Of a DNA stretch of 64,000 bases, positions 27,181 to 36,516 are shown one piece after another. Position 1 is the first letter of the stretch. Each line of letters begins with the position of its first letter. A program made the position numbers and the translations under genes. The notes beneath the pieces are model-generated. The model was not told the DNA's origin, did not search any database, and saw only the letters and a list, made by a program, of their open reading frames with translations. This DNA comes from an uncultured Gemmata sp. Its GTDB lineage: Bacteria > Planctomycetota > Planctomycetia > Gemmatales > Gemmataceae. The stretch lies in contig CALDUT010000001.1 in assembly GCA_937924775.1 (NCBI GenBank), forward strand, positions 620,001 to 684,000. Direction: 5' to 3'.

Positions 27181-27747
27181 ATGACCACCCACAGTCAGTT
27201 CCGCAGTCTGCCGTTGGCGGCGTTGAAGCCGGCGATGTACCATCCGCGGCGGGTCTTGGCCGCGAACAGCCCAGCGTACCGCAAGTTGAAGGCCAGTATC
27301 GCCCATTTCGGGTTGGTGGAGCCGTTGGTTTGGAACGAACGAACCGGCCATGTTGTTGGTGGCCACCTGCGGTTACGCGTAGTGCAGGAGTTGGGCTTTG
27401 AAGAAGTGCCCGTGTCTGTGGTTCGATGCGATGAAGCTCGCGAAAAAGCGTTGAATATCGTGTTGAACAACCCACATGCCCAAGGTCGTTACAACGCGGC
27501 TCGATTGGCGCGGTTGGTGGAGGAACTGGATCGCGGCGGGCAACTGTCGCTCACTGGGTTGGATCGTACGGTATTGTCGGTGCTGCGTTTGCGGCCGGTG
27601 AAGAGCGATTCACCGCCGCCTGTGGCAAGCGACCGTGTAGAAATGACAGTCGTGACCACCGAAGCGACTTTCTCACAGATGGCTCCCCAACTCGATCAAC
27701 TGATTGGCGACCATCATTTGGTGGTTCATGTTCGCCGTCACACTTGA
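27181..27747 (+). CDS. ParB/Srx-like nuclease-domain protein
   Basis: 188 residues. The N-terminal 100 residues match a ParB N-terminal/sulfiredoxin-like domain: PLAALKPAMYHPRR, KASIAHFGLVEPLVWN and VVGGHLRLRVVQELG with the conserved GGHxR box. There is no helix-turn-helix or C-terminal dimer domain as in chromosomal ParB, so it is the short type found in phages and next to DNA methylases, where it may bind DNA or act as a nuclease or CTPase-like switch. GGAGATGAGGG precedes the ATG. It has its own promoter-like sequence. Phage origin is possible but no other phage gene is in view. Confidence 0.8.
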   Translation: MTTHSQFRSLPLAALKPAMYHPRRVLAANSPAYRKLKASIAHFGLVEPLVWNERTGHVVGGHLRLRVVQELGFEEVPVSVVRCDEAREKALNIVLNNPHAQGRYNAARLARLVEELDRGGQLSLTGLDRTVLSVLRLRPVKSDSPPPVASDRVEMTVVTTEATFSQMAPQLDQLIGDHHLVVHVRRHT

Positions 27748-27959
27748 AGTAGCACTGGAATGTGGGGCTGGACGCAATCACCGCATTTTGCCGGCTGTAA
27801 CGATCCTGCTTGTTTGCTCGGTCAGACCGGCGAGGCAAGCTACGGGCTTCCAGAAGTTTTCCCCGTGTCGCGATGTTGAACCGGGCCGTTCGCCGAAGCT
27901 AACTGTAACTTCGGCCCACGATCAGGGGCCGACGCCGTTGCCATTCAGGAGCCGCCACG

Positions 27960-29186
27960 ATGCCCGACACCGTGTTACGCCGTCCTGCATTAATTGACTG
28001 TTTCGGTTCCGGGGATCATTCACGGCGCGACTTTCTTCGGACCGGGGTGCTGGCGGGTTTGTCGCTGCCGGGGGTGTTTCCGGCGCCGTCGTCGGCGGCT
28101 AGCCAGGAAGAACATCGGGGCGATTTCCGCATTCGGCGTCAGCGAGCCGACGCGGTGATTCTCGTTTTCCTCGGCGGCGGTTTGTCGCATCTGGATAGCT
28201 TCGACCCCAAACCCGAGGCGCCCGCCGACATTCGCGGTCTTTATCGCCCCATCGATACGGCGGTGGTTGGCTTGCATATCAGCGAACTACTGCCGCAGAT
28301 GGCACAAGTGATGGGCAAAGTCGCTTTGATCCGCTCTGTGACGCACGACAGCGAGCATCATGAAACTGCGACCAATGGAGTGCTATCGGGCCGCTTCGGC
28401 AGCCCGTTTGGGGATTATCCGGCCCTTGGTGCGGTAGTTGCGCATCAGGTTGGGCATGAAGCCGGCTTTGCCGGTTCGGTCCCGCCGTATGTCGCGATTC
28501 CGCGCAATCCGTCGTTCACATGGGAGCTGGGCAAAAGTGCCTTCCTGGGGTACCGTTATGAGGCGTACCCCACAGGCGTGCCCTGGCTGCCGCACGCTCC
28601 ATCGCCCGACGGCGGGATCGCCCCTCTGATTCATGAAGCGCTGGTTCTCGACAGCGAACCAGTAGCAGTCCGCGAACGCTTCGGCCCAACCTCTGTGGGG
28701 CAATCGCTACTTTTGGCCCGGCGACTGGTGGAACGAGGTGTGCGGTTTGTCACTGTGAACTGTCCGGGCTGGGACCATCACACCAGCATTTTCGACCGTT
28801 TGGAGAAGAAACTGCCAGAATTCGATCAGGCCTTGTCAGCCCTCATCGACGATCTGGATAGTCACGGCTTGCTCATGAGAACGCTGTTGGTCGTGATGGG
28901 GGAATTTGGGCGAGCCCCAAAAATTAACGCCTCGGCCGGGCGCGATCACTGGAGTCGTGCGGCTACGCTGCTGCTGGCCGGAGCTGGTGTTCGGCCAGGG
29001 TTGGTGCTTGGCCAGACCGACAAGTATGGGGCATTCGTCACGCAGCGGCCAGTGTCGCCGGCGGATGTGGCGTACACCATCCTCGATTCGCTCGGCATCG
29101 ACCCGCGCCAGCGCTTGGCCATGCCCGATGGGCGGCCTGTGGAAATTCTCGATCGTGGCGAGTGTATCCGCGAACTGTTCGCGTGA
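27960..29186 (+). CDS. DUF1501 protein with Tat signal
   Basis: 408 residues. The N-terminus has a twin-arginine signal (SRRDFLRTGVLAGLSLPG) and the mature part is a sulfatase/alkaline phosphatase-like fold of the DUF1501 family: LVFLGGGLSHLDSFDPKP, the ELLPQMAQ helix, GEFGRAPKIN and GRDHW near the end. Planctomycetes carry many paralogues, typically beside DUF1553/DUF1549 cytochrome proteins; here it stands alone. CAGGAG is 9 bases before the ATG. Probably exported folded via Tat. The enzymatic substrate is not known. A second, more divergent copy is at 39263. Confidence 0.85.
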   Translation: MPDTVLRRPALIDCFGSGDHSRRDFLRTGVLAGLSLPGVFPAPSSAASQEEHRGDFRIRRQRADAVILVFLGGGLSHLDSFDPKPEAPADIRGLYRPIDTAVVGLHISELLPQMAQVMGKVALIRSVTHDSEHHETATNGVLSGRFGSPFGDYPALGAVVAHQVGHEAGFAGSVPPYVAIPRNPSFTWELGKSAFLGYRYEAYPTGVPWLPHAPSPDGGIAPLIHEALVLDSEPVAVRERFGPTSVGQSLLLARRLVERGVRFVTVNCPGWDHHTSIFDRLEKKLPEFDQALSALIDDLDSHGLLMRTLLVVMGEFGRAPKINASAGRDHWSRAATLLLAGAGVRPGLVLGQTDKYGAFVTQRPVSPADVAYTILDSLGIDPRQRLAMPDGRPVEILDRGECIRELFA

Positions 29187-29548
29187 TTGACCACCGAAAA
29201 GTTCAATTCTACAACAAAGAAACGCCTGACATTGTATTCGGGGAAGCCATGATGCGAAAACCGTCGTGGGCTTCGTCGTTTGCGCTGAAATTGTTGGAGT
29301 TAGTCCCCGACGGACTCTGCATGTGATTTCTGAGTATTGACATTATTCACATGTTCACTTTATTCCACTGTGACATGGAGCAGATGCAGAAAGAATCATG
29401 AAGAAGCCAAGTATAGGCGTTACAACCGGACGCAGAGCAAGAAAAAGCCTGGCGAAGCGGCATTTGCACGGTTTCGGCCACGATGTATAATCGCGAAAGA
29501 GGATGTGTGGGGCTATCCGCCATCCGTATTCATCGCCGGGGGACGTTT
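29187..29548. other. Spacer containing a promoter
   Basis: About 360 bases between the DUF1501 gene and the TPR gene. It holds a promoter-like pair just upstream of the TPR gene, a second TTGACA at about 29338, and a possible 25-codon ORF at 29250-29327 with no recognisable content. Confidence 0.4.
29464..29491 (+). promoter_or_regulatory. Sigma-70-type promoter for the TPR gene
   Basis: TTGCAC (29464-29469), a 16-base spacer and a perfect -10 TATAAT (29486-29491) lie 57 bases before the TPR protein start. This is one of the best sigma-70-type matches in the window. Confidence 0.55.
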
Positions 29549-29989
29549 ATGCCGCACCCCAAGCGTTCCGGTTCGACCACCGGTGAATATCCGCCGGGTT
29601 CTATCATCGCCATTCTGGCGGAACGCTCGCAACTCGATTTCGAGCTGGATTTTTACTCAAAGATATTGGCCACAGTCCCCGATTTCGCGGAAGTGCTGCG
29701 GGTTCAGGCTTGTAACTACACCCTCAAAGGGCTTTTGCACGAAGGGCTGGCCATCGACGAGAAGCTCGTCGCGGTGCGACCGACCGACCCCACGGCGCAT
29801 TATAATCTGGCTTGCCGCTATGCTCTGCTTCAGCAGCCGGATAAAGCGATCAGCACCCTGCGGAAAGCGGTGGAGTTAGGTTACCGTGATTTCGCATACA
29901 TGGAGGAAGATCAGGATCTCGACTCGATTCGCAAAGACCCGCGATTCCGCAAGTTGTTGAAAGAGTTCGCCCCTCGCTCTGACCGGTAA
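29549..29989 (+). CDS. TPR-repeat protein
   Basis: 146 residues. From about residue 35 onward it is helical, with TPR-like units (HYNLACRYALLQQPDKAIS, then TLRKAVELGYRD) and a C-terminal stretch, EEDQDLDSIRKDPRFRKLL, that closes many TPR proteins annotated as co-chaperone or peptidyl-carrier helpers. No signal peptide, so cytoplasmic. The ATG 29549 follows GGGGGA; the frame is open back to 29483 without a site. Followed after 83 bases by the CoA-transferase-subunit gene. Confidence 0.75.
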   Translation: MPHPKRSGSTTGEYPPGSIIAILAERSQLDFELDFYSKILATVPDFAEVLRVQACNYTLKGLLHEGLAIDEKLVAVRPTDPTAHYNLACRYALLQQPDKAISTLRKAVELGYRDFAYMEEDQDLDSIRKDPRFRKLLKEFAPRSDR

Positions 29990-30072
29990 CGAACAATTGC
30001 GGCGTGAGAAGCGGTGAGAAACCAGCTATAACAGCTGTAATCTCCCGTTTCCCTGGTGATTGGGCGTTACCG

Positions 30073-31068
30073 ATGATGACTGCTCCCACGCTTTTCACTT
30101 CGCCCGCCTCTGATGCCGCTCGCGCCGTATTCGCCACGAAGCCACGCGGGCTGGTCGATAAAGTGATGACTGTCGCCGAAGCTGTGACACGCTTCGTTCA
30201 CGATGGCGACTACCTGGCGATTGGCGGTTTTGGCACCAATCGCATCCCCACGGCGGTGTGTCACGAAATTCTGCGGCAAAACAAGCAGAACCTAGCACTC
30301 TCAGGCCACACGGCGACCCACGACTTCCAAATTCTGGCCGCAGGCAACCTCACCGGACGTGGGCAGCTCCTGACCAAAGTGGATGTGGCTTATGTGGTGG
30401 GCCTGGAGGCGCGGGGATTGTCGCCGCACAGCCGCCGGGTTCTGGAATCGGGAACGGTCGAAGTGGTGGAATGGAGCAACTACACATTGGCATTGCGGTA
30501 CACGGCGGCGGCGATGGGAGTTCCATTTGTCCCGGTGCGGTCGTTGCTGGGTACCGATACACTCCGGCACAGCCCGGCCAAGCAGATCACCTGCCCCTTC
30601 ACCGGGGAAAAGCTCGTGGCGATTCCGGCACTCTATCCGGATGTCGCGGCTATCCATGTTCACGAAGCCGATCGTTACGGCAACTGCCGCTTCAGCGGAA
30701 CTGCGGTGGCCGACATCGACCTCGCCCGTGCCGCCAAACGTGTCATCATCACCTGTGAGCGGCTGGTGCCCCACGAGGAGATGCGCCGCGAACCACACCG
30801 CACGCAGATTCCGTTTCTGTGTGTCGATGCGGTGTGCGAAGTACCATTTGGCAGCTACCCCGGCAACATGCCGGGGGAGTATTTCTCAGACGAAGACCAC
30901 CTCAAAGCGTGGATGGAAGCGGAAAAAGACCCGGCGGCCTTCGCCCAATTTCTCGACGATCACATATTCGGCGTCCGCGACTTCGCCGAATACATTGCGC
31001 AATGCGGCGGACTGAAACGGATGCAAACCCTCCGTCACCGCGAATTGCTGTTGCACATGGGGCGCTGA
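30073..31068 (+). CDS. CoA-transferase alpha subunit (glutaconate/acetoacetate type)
   Basis: 331 residues, class I CoA-transferase subunit A fold: VMTVAEAVTRFVHDGDYLAIGGFGTNR, a Gly-rich start of the SCOT/GctA family, then GCA-type core sequences such as VPVRSLLGTD and CPFTGEKLVAIPALYPDVA. The family moves CoA between acids such as glutaconate, 3-oxoadipate or acetoacetate. Class I enzymes need a beta subunit with the catalytic Glu; none lies beside this gene, which is followed by an unrelated secreted protein. The start M-M at 30073/30076 has no clear SD. Substrate unknown. Confidence 0.75.
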   Translation: MMTAPTLFTSPASDAARAVFATKPRGLVDKVMTVAEAVTRFVHDGDYLAIGGFGTNRIPTAVCHEILRQNKQNLALSGHTATHDFQILAAGNLTGRGQLLTKVDVAYVVGLEARGLSPHSRRVLESGTVEVVEWSNYTLALRYTAAAMGVPFVPVRSLLGTDTLRHSPAKQITCPFTGEKLVAIPALYPDVAAIHVHEADRYGNCRFSGTAVADIDLARAAKRVIITCERLVPHEEMRREPHRTQIPFLCVDAVCEVPFGSYPGNMPGEYFSDEDHLKAWMEAEKDPAAFAQFLDDHIFGVRDFAEYIAQCGGLKRMQTLRHRELLLHMGR

Positions 31069-31129
31069 TACGCACAGCTTTGCCGCAAATCTGGGCTTAT
31101 GTGTTTTTTCACCCCCGAGGTTAACGATC

Positions 31130-31615
31130 ATGACTCGTATCGTGTGGCTTGGTGTTGTCGGCTTTTGGGGAGCAACTCTCGCGGCTGGGGCCGACGCAGC
31201 CAAGGGCGAGAAGGTCGAAGCCGTAATCAGTACCGATTACTTTGAGAAGAACAATTCGGGCCTCCAAGGCGATGTGTCGTACCTGGTGTTCACCCACGCC
31301 GAGGCCTTCGACAAAGTCTTTCAATCGCGGCCGCCGTTGATGGGGGGCAATAAACCCGTGATGCTGCCCGCCAATGCCTTCGATAAACATCTCGTGGCGG
31401 CCGTCATCAGCCGTGGCAATGCCATCACCACCTACAGACCCACGAAGGTGACCCGCGACGGAGAGACGCTCTACGTTGAGTACAAAAGCGAAACCGGCCC
31501 CGCCAGCACGGCGCGGTTCGCCAGCCCGCTGATCGTTGCGGCTCCCAAGGACCGGGTGAAGAAGGTCGTTTTCATTGCCAACGGCAAAACAGCTCAAACC
31601 GTAGACGTGAAGTAG
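31130..31615 (+). CDS. Small secreted hypothetical protein
   Basis: 161 residues with a signal peptide, MTRIVWLGVVGFWGATLAAGADA, cleaved near residue 22. The mature domain is beta-rich with no known motif. CGAGG is 8 bases before the ATG. It lies 61 bases after the CoA-transferase gene, same strand, and its stop is 81 bases from the convergent Nudix gene. I do not recognise it. Confidence 0.65.
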   Translation: MTRIVWLGVVGFWGATLAAGADAAKGEKVEAVISTDYFEKNNSGLQGDVSYLVFTHAEAFDKVFQSRPPLMGGNKPVMLPANAFDKHLVAAVISRGNAITTYRPTKVTRDGETLYVEYKSETGPASTARFASPLIVAAPKDRVKKVVFIANGKTAQTVDVK

Positions 31616-31696
31616 CGAAGGGGAAGGGCTGAGGGGTGAAGCAGACCTCACAACCGCAGGGAGAAGTGCCTGACCGGGCGAAGGGGCTGACCGGCG

Positions 31697-32239
31697 CTAG
31701 CTTCTTTCGTCGTGCTGGGTCTGTTCATCCCGCTGTAGGCGTTCCCATAAGAGCAAGGATGTGACAGTTTTGGCGTCGCGGATGGTGCCATCCAGACACA
31801 TGCGGATGGCCTCGACCAGTGGAACGACCACCGGCTCGAGTTTCTCGTCGGGCTCGGGCCAAGCCGTGCCAGGCGTGAGTTCTTCGGCGATGAACAGGTG
31901 CAATTTCTCGTCGAGCAATCCGGGGGAAGCGTAGATGTAGCCGAGACTCCGCCAACGGGCCGCACGATAACCGGTTTCTTCCTGAAGTTCGCGTGCGGCA
32001 CACTGGTGCAGTGTTTCTTGAGGTTCCACGGTGCCCGCCGGAACTTCCCAGAGTGTCTCACCGACGACGAAGCGATAATTCCGCAACAGCACCACATGGT
32101 GGGCATCCACCACAGGCAGGATCACCACCGCCCCCGGATGGCGGATGGCGTCGCGGCGGATGATGCGTCCATCGGCGGTGTGTAGCGTGTCCACTTCCAC
32201 GCGGATACGCCGGCCAACATACACAGTTTCCACAGGCAT
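31697..32239 (-). CDS. Nudix hydrolase, ADP-ribose pyrophosphatase-like
   Basis: 180 residues. The Nudix box GX5EX7REUXEEXGU is complete (GTVEPQE, then CAARELQEETGY). The preceding PGAVVILPV and following LGYIYASPGLLDEKLHLF are the ADP-ribose/ADP-sugar pyrophosphatase type, which cleave ADP-ribose to AMP and ribose-5-phosphate with Mg2+. Typical length for the family. Monocistronic on the minus strand, divergent from the protease gene at 32379. Confidence 0.87.
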   Translation of the reverse strand: MPVETVYVGRRIRVEVDTLHTADGRIIRRDAIRHPGAVVILPVVDAHHVVLLRNYRFVVGETLWEVPAGTVEPQETLHQCAARELQEETGYRAARWRSLGYIYASPGLLDEKLHLFIAEELTPGTAWPEPDEKLEPVVVPLVEAIRMCLDGTIRDAKTVTSLLLWERLQRDEQTQHDERS

Positions 32240-32378
32240 AACGTCCTCGAACGAAGCGGTTGGCCCTTGGGGGCTGCGGTCGCCCAGGGGCTGAACTCTG
32301 GAACAAACCGCCCCCGAGATGGTAGATTATTGTTAAACCGCCGACAACCCGTTCGCGACGCGAGAGTGAGTCCGTCCG

Positions 32379-33578
32379 ATGCGCGATCCGATGAGTTGGG
32401 CCGTTCCGCTATTCCGGGCGTTCGGCATCCAGATCAAAATCCACATTTTCTTCTTCATCATCGCTCTGGGCTTGTTCCTGCGACAGATGACCCTGTTGCA
32501 GTACGACAATGTCTGGTGGGTGGATATTTTCCTCCTCACGGTGGTGGTGCTGTTTGGCAGCGTGTTGTTACACGAGTTTGGGCACTGCTTCGGGGCTCGG
32601 CATGTTGGCGGCGATGCAAGCGAGATTCTCATTTGGCCGTTGGGCGGGCTGGCGTACACCGACATTCCACACCGATGGAAGGCGTTGTTTTTCACGGTGG
32701 CCGCGGGGCCGGCGGTCAACGTCCTCATCGGGGTGCTGTGCATGCTGGTGATTATCGCCAGCGGTTTTCTGCCCAACCTCAATCCGTTGAGCGATCCGTA
32801 CTTCACCAAGATGACCAACTACCGCGACAACCGCGTCTACACCAGCCGCTATGCCACACAGGTGTACAAAGCCGGAACCGCGGAGAAGCCGACAGCTGAG
32901 GAAGTCAGTGCCCGCTGGCGCGACTACGAACAGAAATACGGACCTGTTCCGAAATACACTGATACGGCCGCTTACGCCGACGCGATGAAGCGGATGAACC
33001 TCGAACGCACCCTCGCTCCCAGCCTGGTGGTCTGGGCGCAGCGCATTTTGTGGCTCAACTGGCTGCTTTTTCTGTTCAACATGATTCCGGCGTATCCCCT
33101 GGATGGTGGGCAGTTGCTGCAAGCGCTGGTGTGGGCCCGGACCGACCACCGACGTGGAGTGGTCGTGGCCGCTTATACTGGGTTTGGCTTCGCGATTCTC
33201 TTTCTGATTGTGTCGATCGCCGCCAACGAAGCGCTTTTCCTGGGTTTGGCGTTATTCATGCTCTACTCGTGTTCGATGCGACTGACGCAGTTGGAAGCCG
33301 ACGAAGGGCCCTTCGGATACGACTTCTCCGCCGGCTACACCAGTTTGGACAAAGATGAGGAGGAAGCCCCACCGGTGAAACGCCCGGGTTTCTTCAAACG
33401 GTGGTGGGAGGCCCGCAAGGCCCGGCGGATCGCTCGCGAGATCGAACAACGCCAGCAGGAAGAGGCCCGGGTTGATCAACTGTTGGACAAGATCGCTCGT
33501 TTGGGCAAAGCGTCGCTGACGGAGGAAGAACGCCGATTCCTCGAGCGGGTCAGCGCCCGCAAGCGAAACACGTCGTAA
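32379..33578 (+). CDS. Site-2 protease-family membrane metalloprotease
   Basis: 399 residues. Residues about 20-40, 48-65, 90-120 and 215-275 are hydrophobic. The zinc motif HEFGH is at 65-69 and the second ligand site is in LFNMIPAYPLDGGQLL. This is the M50 family of intramembrane proteases, with a large insertion (about 125-205) between the two metal regions and a charged C-terminal cytoplasmic tail (coiled-coil rich). These enzymes cleave membrane-spanning regulators; the CBS/PDZ domains of some subfamilies are absent. Substrate unknown. It precedes hisS, without an obvious functional link. Confidence 0.87.
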   Translation: MRDPMSWAVPLFRAFGIQIKIHIFFFIIALGLFLRQMTLLQYDNVWWVDIFLLTVVVLFGSVLLHEFGHCFGARHVGGDASEILIWPLGGLAYTDIPHRWKALFFTVAAGPAVNVLIGVLCMLVIIASGFLPNLNPLSDPYFTKMTNYRDNRVYTSRYATQVYKAGTAEKPTAEEVSARWRDYEQKYGPVPKYTDTAAYADAMKRMNLERTLAPSLVVWAQRILWLNWLLFLFNMIPAYPLDGGQLLQALVWARTDHRRGVVVAAYTGFGFAILFLIVSIAANEALFLGLALFMLYSCSMRLTQLEADEGPFGYDFSAGYTSLDKDEEEAPPVKRPGFFKRWWEARKARRIAREIEQRQQEEARVDQLLDKIARLGKASLTEEERRFLERVSARKRNTS

Positions 33579-33640
33579 AACAATCCGCATCCGCGCACCT
33601 GCCAACCCCATGGGCGGCCTTGCGCCCCAAGGAGGCTATT

Positions 33641-34981
33641 GTGTCGAAGTTGATCACCCCGCGGACGCTGTCAGGTTTCCGCGACTATCTTCCTTCGCTC
33701 ATGCTGGCTCGCGAAGAAGTCCTGCGGCGGGCTCGCGAAGTGTACCGGTCCTATGGCTTCACACCGATTGATACGCCCGCGTGTGAAGCCCTGGAGGTGC
33801 TTTTGGGCAAAGGAGGGGAGGAATCGGACAAGCTCGTCTATCGCGTCAAAAGCGCACGCGGCGAAGGCGAGGCCGAGATGGGCCTGCGTTTCGACCTGAC
33901 CGTCCCCTTCGCCCGTTTCAGCGCACAGTACATCAACGAACTAGGGACACCCTTCAAACGCTACGCCATGGGGCCGGTATGGCGGGGCGAACGCCCGGGC
34001 AAAGGCCGCTACCGCGAATTCTGGCAGTGCGACTTCGACACCATCGGCACGACAGCCAACGCCGCCGACATTGAAACCGCCTTGGTCATCAACGACCTCC
34101 TCGAGAAGATCGGTTTCGACCGCTTTGAAGTCCGCATCAACAATCGCATGGTGCTGAATGGTCTTCTGGAACTCCACGGCCTGGCCGACAAGGCCGTGCC
34201 CCTGCTACGGGCACTCGATAAGCTACCGAAAATCGGTCGCGACAAAGTCGCCGAGGAAATGATGCGCGAAGCCGGCGTGACTGCTCCCCAGGCCGATGCG
34301 GTGCTGCAGTTGGCGGAAACCACCGGCACCAACGCGGAAATCCTCGATCAACTCGAAGCGTTTTTCGCCGCTTCGCCCAACGAGCGGGCCGCCACGGGCA
34401 TTCGCGACTTGCGGGAACTGCTCGCGGTGGCGCATACCGCGGGCATTCCCGAGAGCCGTTTCCGCATCGACTTGAGCATCTGCCGCGGCCTCGACTACTA
34501 TACTGGAACGATTTACGAAACCTTCCTCACCGATTTGCCAGGCATCGGCAGTGTCTGCAGCGGTGGCCGCTACGACAACCTCGCCAGCAAGTACACCAAA
34601 CAGGTGCTGCCGGGTGTGGGTGCATCCCTGGGGTTAGATCGCCTGATAGCAGCCATGGAGGAATTGAAACATCCGCTCATCACCGGGCAAACCACCCCGG
34701 CGCAAGTGTTCGTGGTGAACTTCCAAGCCGCTCGCATGGGCGATTATCAGCGTATGGCACGACGATTGCGCGCCGGCGGGGTGAATGTTGAAGTTTATCC
34801 TGATGCGAAGAAGCTGGGGGTTCAACTCGCTTTTGCCGAGAAACGCGGTTTCCGCTTTGCGCTGATCGCTGGGCCCGCCGAGTTCGAACAGGGCGTCTGG
34901 AAGCTCAAAGATTTGGCCAAGCGGGAGGAAACCACACTGACTGAAGCCGAGTTGCTGACCCGCGCACCATCGTTGCAATAA
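33641..34981 (+). CDS. hisS: Histidine-tRNA ligase
   Basis: 446-residue class II aminoacyl-tRNA synthetase. Motif 1 includes YRSYGFTPIDTPACE, motif 2 RYREFWQCDFDTIG, the histidine-specific box RGLDYYTGTIYE and motif 3 GVGASLGLDRL are all in order, followed by a C-terminal anticodon-binding domain. The start is GTG 33641 with AGGAGG six bases upstream, correcting the longer ORF that begins at 33620. Charges tRNA-His in the cytoplasm. 62 bases separate it from the membrane protease gene and 25 from the HYExAFE gene. Confidence 0.97.
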   Translation: MSKLITPRTLSGFRDYLPSLMLAREEVLRRAREVYRSYGFTPIDTPACEALEVLLGKGGEESDKLVYRVKSARGEGEAEMGLRFDLTVPFARFSAQYINELGTPFKRYAMGPVWRGERPGKGRYREFWQCDFDTIGTTANAADIETALVINDLLEKIGFDRFEVRINNRMVLNGLLELHGLADKAVPLLRALDKLPKIGRDKVAEEMMREAGVTAPQADAVLQLAETTGTNAEILDQLEAFFAASPNERAATGIRDLRELLAVAHTAGIPESRFRIDLSICRGLDYYTGTIYETFLTDLPGIGSVCSGGRYDNLASKYTKQVLPGVGASLGLDRLIAAMEELKHPLITGQTTPAQVFVVNFQAARMGDYQRMARRLRAGGVNVEVYPDAKKLGVQLAFAEKRGFRFALIAGPAEFEQGVWKLKDLAKREETTLTEAELLTRAPSLQ

Positions 34982-35006
34982 CGCCCCGATTCCTCGACGA
35001 GAGTCC

Positions 35007-35579
35007 ATGATGAAATCGGACAACCACTACGAAGCGGCGTTCGATGCGTTTGCCCGCCGCTACGGCGCAGCGGTGGTGCCGGTGGTGGAAGCGCGGCGGA
35101 GTTACCTCGATGCTGCCGCGGTCAAATCGCCGGATTTCCTCGTCCTCGCCCCGGGGGGCGTCAAACTGGTGGTGGACGTGAAAGGCCGGAAGCTCCCCGG
35201 CACCAGCAAAAACGGTCAGCCGCGGATTGTCTGGCATAACTGGTGCGAACGCGACAGCGTGGTGAGCCTCGGCCAGTGGGCCGGCCAACTCGGCGAGGGT
35301 TTCCGCGGCGTGCTGGCGTTCGTTTACGACTTACCGCTTCTGGCCCAATTGCCGCCAGGAACCCCCGACCTCTTCGCTTTCCGCGGTCGGTTGTATCTTC
35401 TGCGGGGCGTCGCGGTCAACGACTACCGCGCCCATATGCGGACCCGCAGCCCGCGCTGGCGTACCGTCCATCTGCGGACCGACGATTTCCGCGAACTTGT
35501 CCGCCCCATCTCGCATTTTCTCGCCGGCGAACCGTCGCCCACGGCTTCGCCTCTTACAGCCAATGAGACCGTGAGTTGA
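35007..35579 (+). CDS. HYExAFE-family protein, predicted PD-(D/E)XK nuclease
   Basis: 190 residues. The N-terminal NHYEAAFDAFARRYG is the signature from which the planctomycete HYExAFE family is named (Asp in place of the last Glu here). The next segment, SPDFLVLAPGGVKLVVDVKGRK, reads as PD-x(15)-DVK, the catalytic layout of PD-(D/E)XK restriction-endonuclease-like enzymes, followed by a conserved Trp-rich helix (WHNWCERD) and an Arg-rich stretch near the C-terminus. The family is not biochemically characterised to my knowledge; nuclease activity is inference from the motif. Located 25 bases after hisS, same strand. Confidence 0.7.
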   Translation: MMKSDNHYEAAFDAFARRYGAAVVPVVEARRSYLDAAAVKSPDFLVLAPGGVKLVVDVKGRKLPGTSKNGQPRIVWHNWCERDSVVSLGQWAGQLGEGFRGVLAFVYDLPLLAQLPPGTPDLFAFRGRLYLLRGVAVNDYRAHMRTRSPRWRTVHLRTDDFRELVRPISHFLAGEPSPTASPLTANETVS

Positions 35580-35705
35580 AGCCCCGCAAAGCGATTGGCG
35601 AAGCGTGGTTCCGATCCGTCGACCTGTCGGGCGGCCCATAATACTAGTGTCGGAGAAAAGTACAGTAGAAGGTGTGAAGGTGTCGGCCTTTTCACGGTGA
35701 GGCTT

Positions 35706-36503
35706 ATGAAAGCGTTGAAAATTGGCATTGTCGCAGAATCGACCGGTTTGCCGCTACGGCCGGCGCTGGCGGCCGCCGCCCAGGCCGGCGCGCAGGGCGT
35801 GGAATTCGATGCTGTCGGCGAGGTGTCGCCCGACGCCCTGAGTGACACCGGCCGGCGGGAGCTCCGCACGCGCTTGCGTTCACTGGAACTGGAAGTGGCG
35901 GCCCTGAATGCCCCGGTGCGGCGGGGGTTGGATGTCGCAGAGGATTTACAACCGCGGATCGAACGGATTCGCAAAACCATGCAACTCGCCTACGACTTGG
36001 GCGCCCGCAAAGTGGTCGTCCCCTGCCCCAAGATTCCCGAGGAGGACTCCCAGCCGCGGGCACAGCTCCTGCGCGAATCGCTCGAAGCCCTCAGCCGCTA
36101 TGGCGACCGTATCGGCTGCGTGGTCGCCCTCGAAATCGGCTACGATCCGGCCACGCAGGTCAAGGCGTATCTGGAACGTTTCGATACCGGCAGCTTGAAG
36201 ACAACCTTCGACCCGGCCAATTTCCTGCTTCACGGCCACGATCCGTTGGCGAACCTCACACCCCTAGCCGGGTGGATCGCCCACGTTCATGCCCGCGATG
36301 CCCGCGCCGCGGGGGTCAGCCGCGGGGTGCAGGAAGTGGCTGTGGGAGCGGGCGATATCGATTGGATGGCCTTCATTGCGACCTTGCAAGTCATCGAATT
36401 CGATGGTTTTCTGACGATCAAACGTGAACACGGCGACAACAAACTCGCTGACGTCACCAACGGTGTTGCCTTCCTGCGGCGGTTCATCGCTCCCATCATG
36501 TAA
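35706..36503 (+). CDS. Sugar phosphate isomerase/epimerase-like protein
   Basis: 265-residue AP-endonuclease-2-like TIM barrel. Features: KIGIVAESTGLPLRPALAA at the start, ARKVVVPCPKIPEEDS, VALEIGYDPATQV, and the C-terminal HVHARDARAAGVSRG and GAGDIDWMAF segments carrying metal-binding residues. Start at ATG 35706 after GTGAGG. It is unrelated in sequence to the barrel protein at 16180 apart from the fold. Convergent with oxyR. Substrate unknown. Confidence 0.75.
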   Translation: MKALKIGIVAESTGLPLRPALAAAAQAGAQGVEFDAVGEVSPDALSDTGRRELRTRLRSLELEVAALNAPVRRGLDVAEDLQPRIERIRKTMQLAYDLGARKVVVPCPKIPEEDSQPRAQLLRESLEALSRYGDRIGCVVALEIGYDPATQVKAYLERFDTGSLKTTFDPANFLLHGHDPLANLTPLAGWIAHVHARDARAAGVSRGVQEVAVGAGDIDWMAFIATLQVIEFDGFLTIKREHGDNKLADVTNGVAFLRRFIAPIM

Positions 36504-36516
36504 CCGCCGCGCAGTT

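Noticed and set aside
27704-27997. A 97-codon ORF after the ParB-like gene
   Set aside because: Overlaps the ParB-like 3' end and the DUF1501 start, no domain or start signal.
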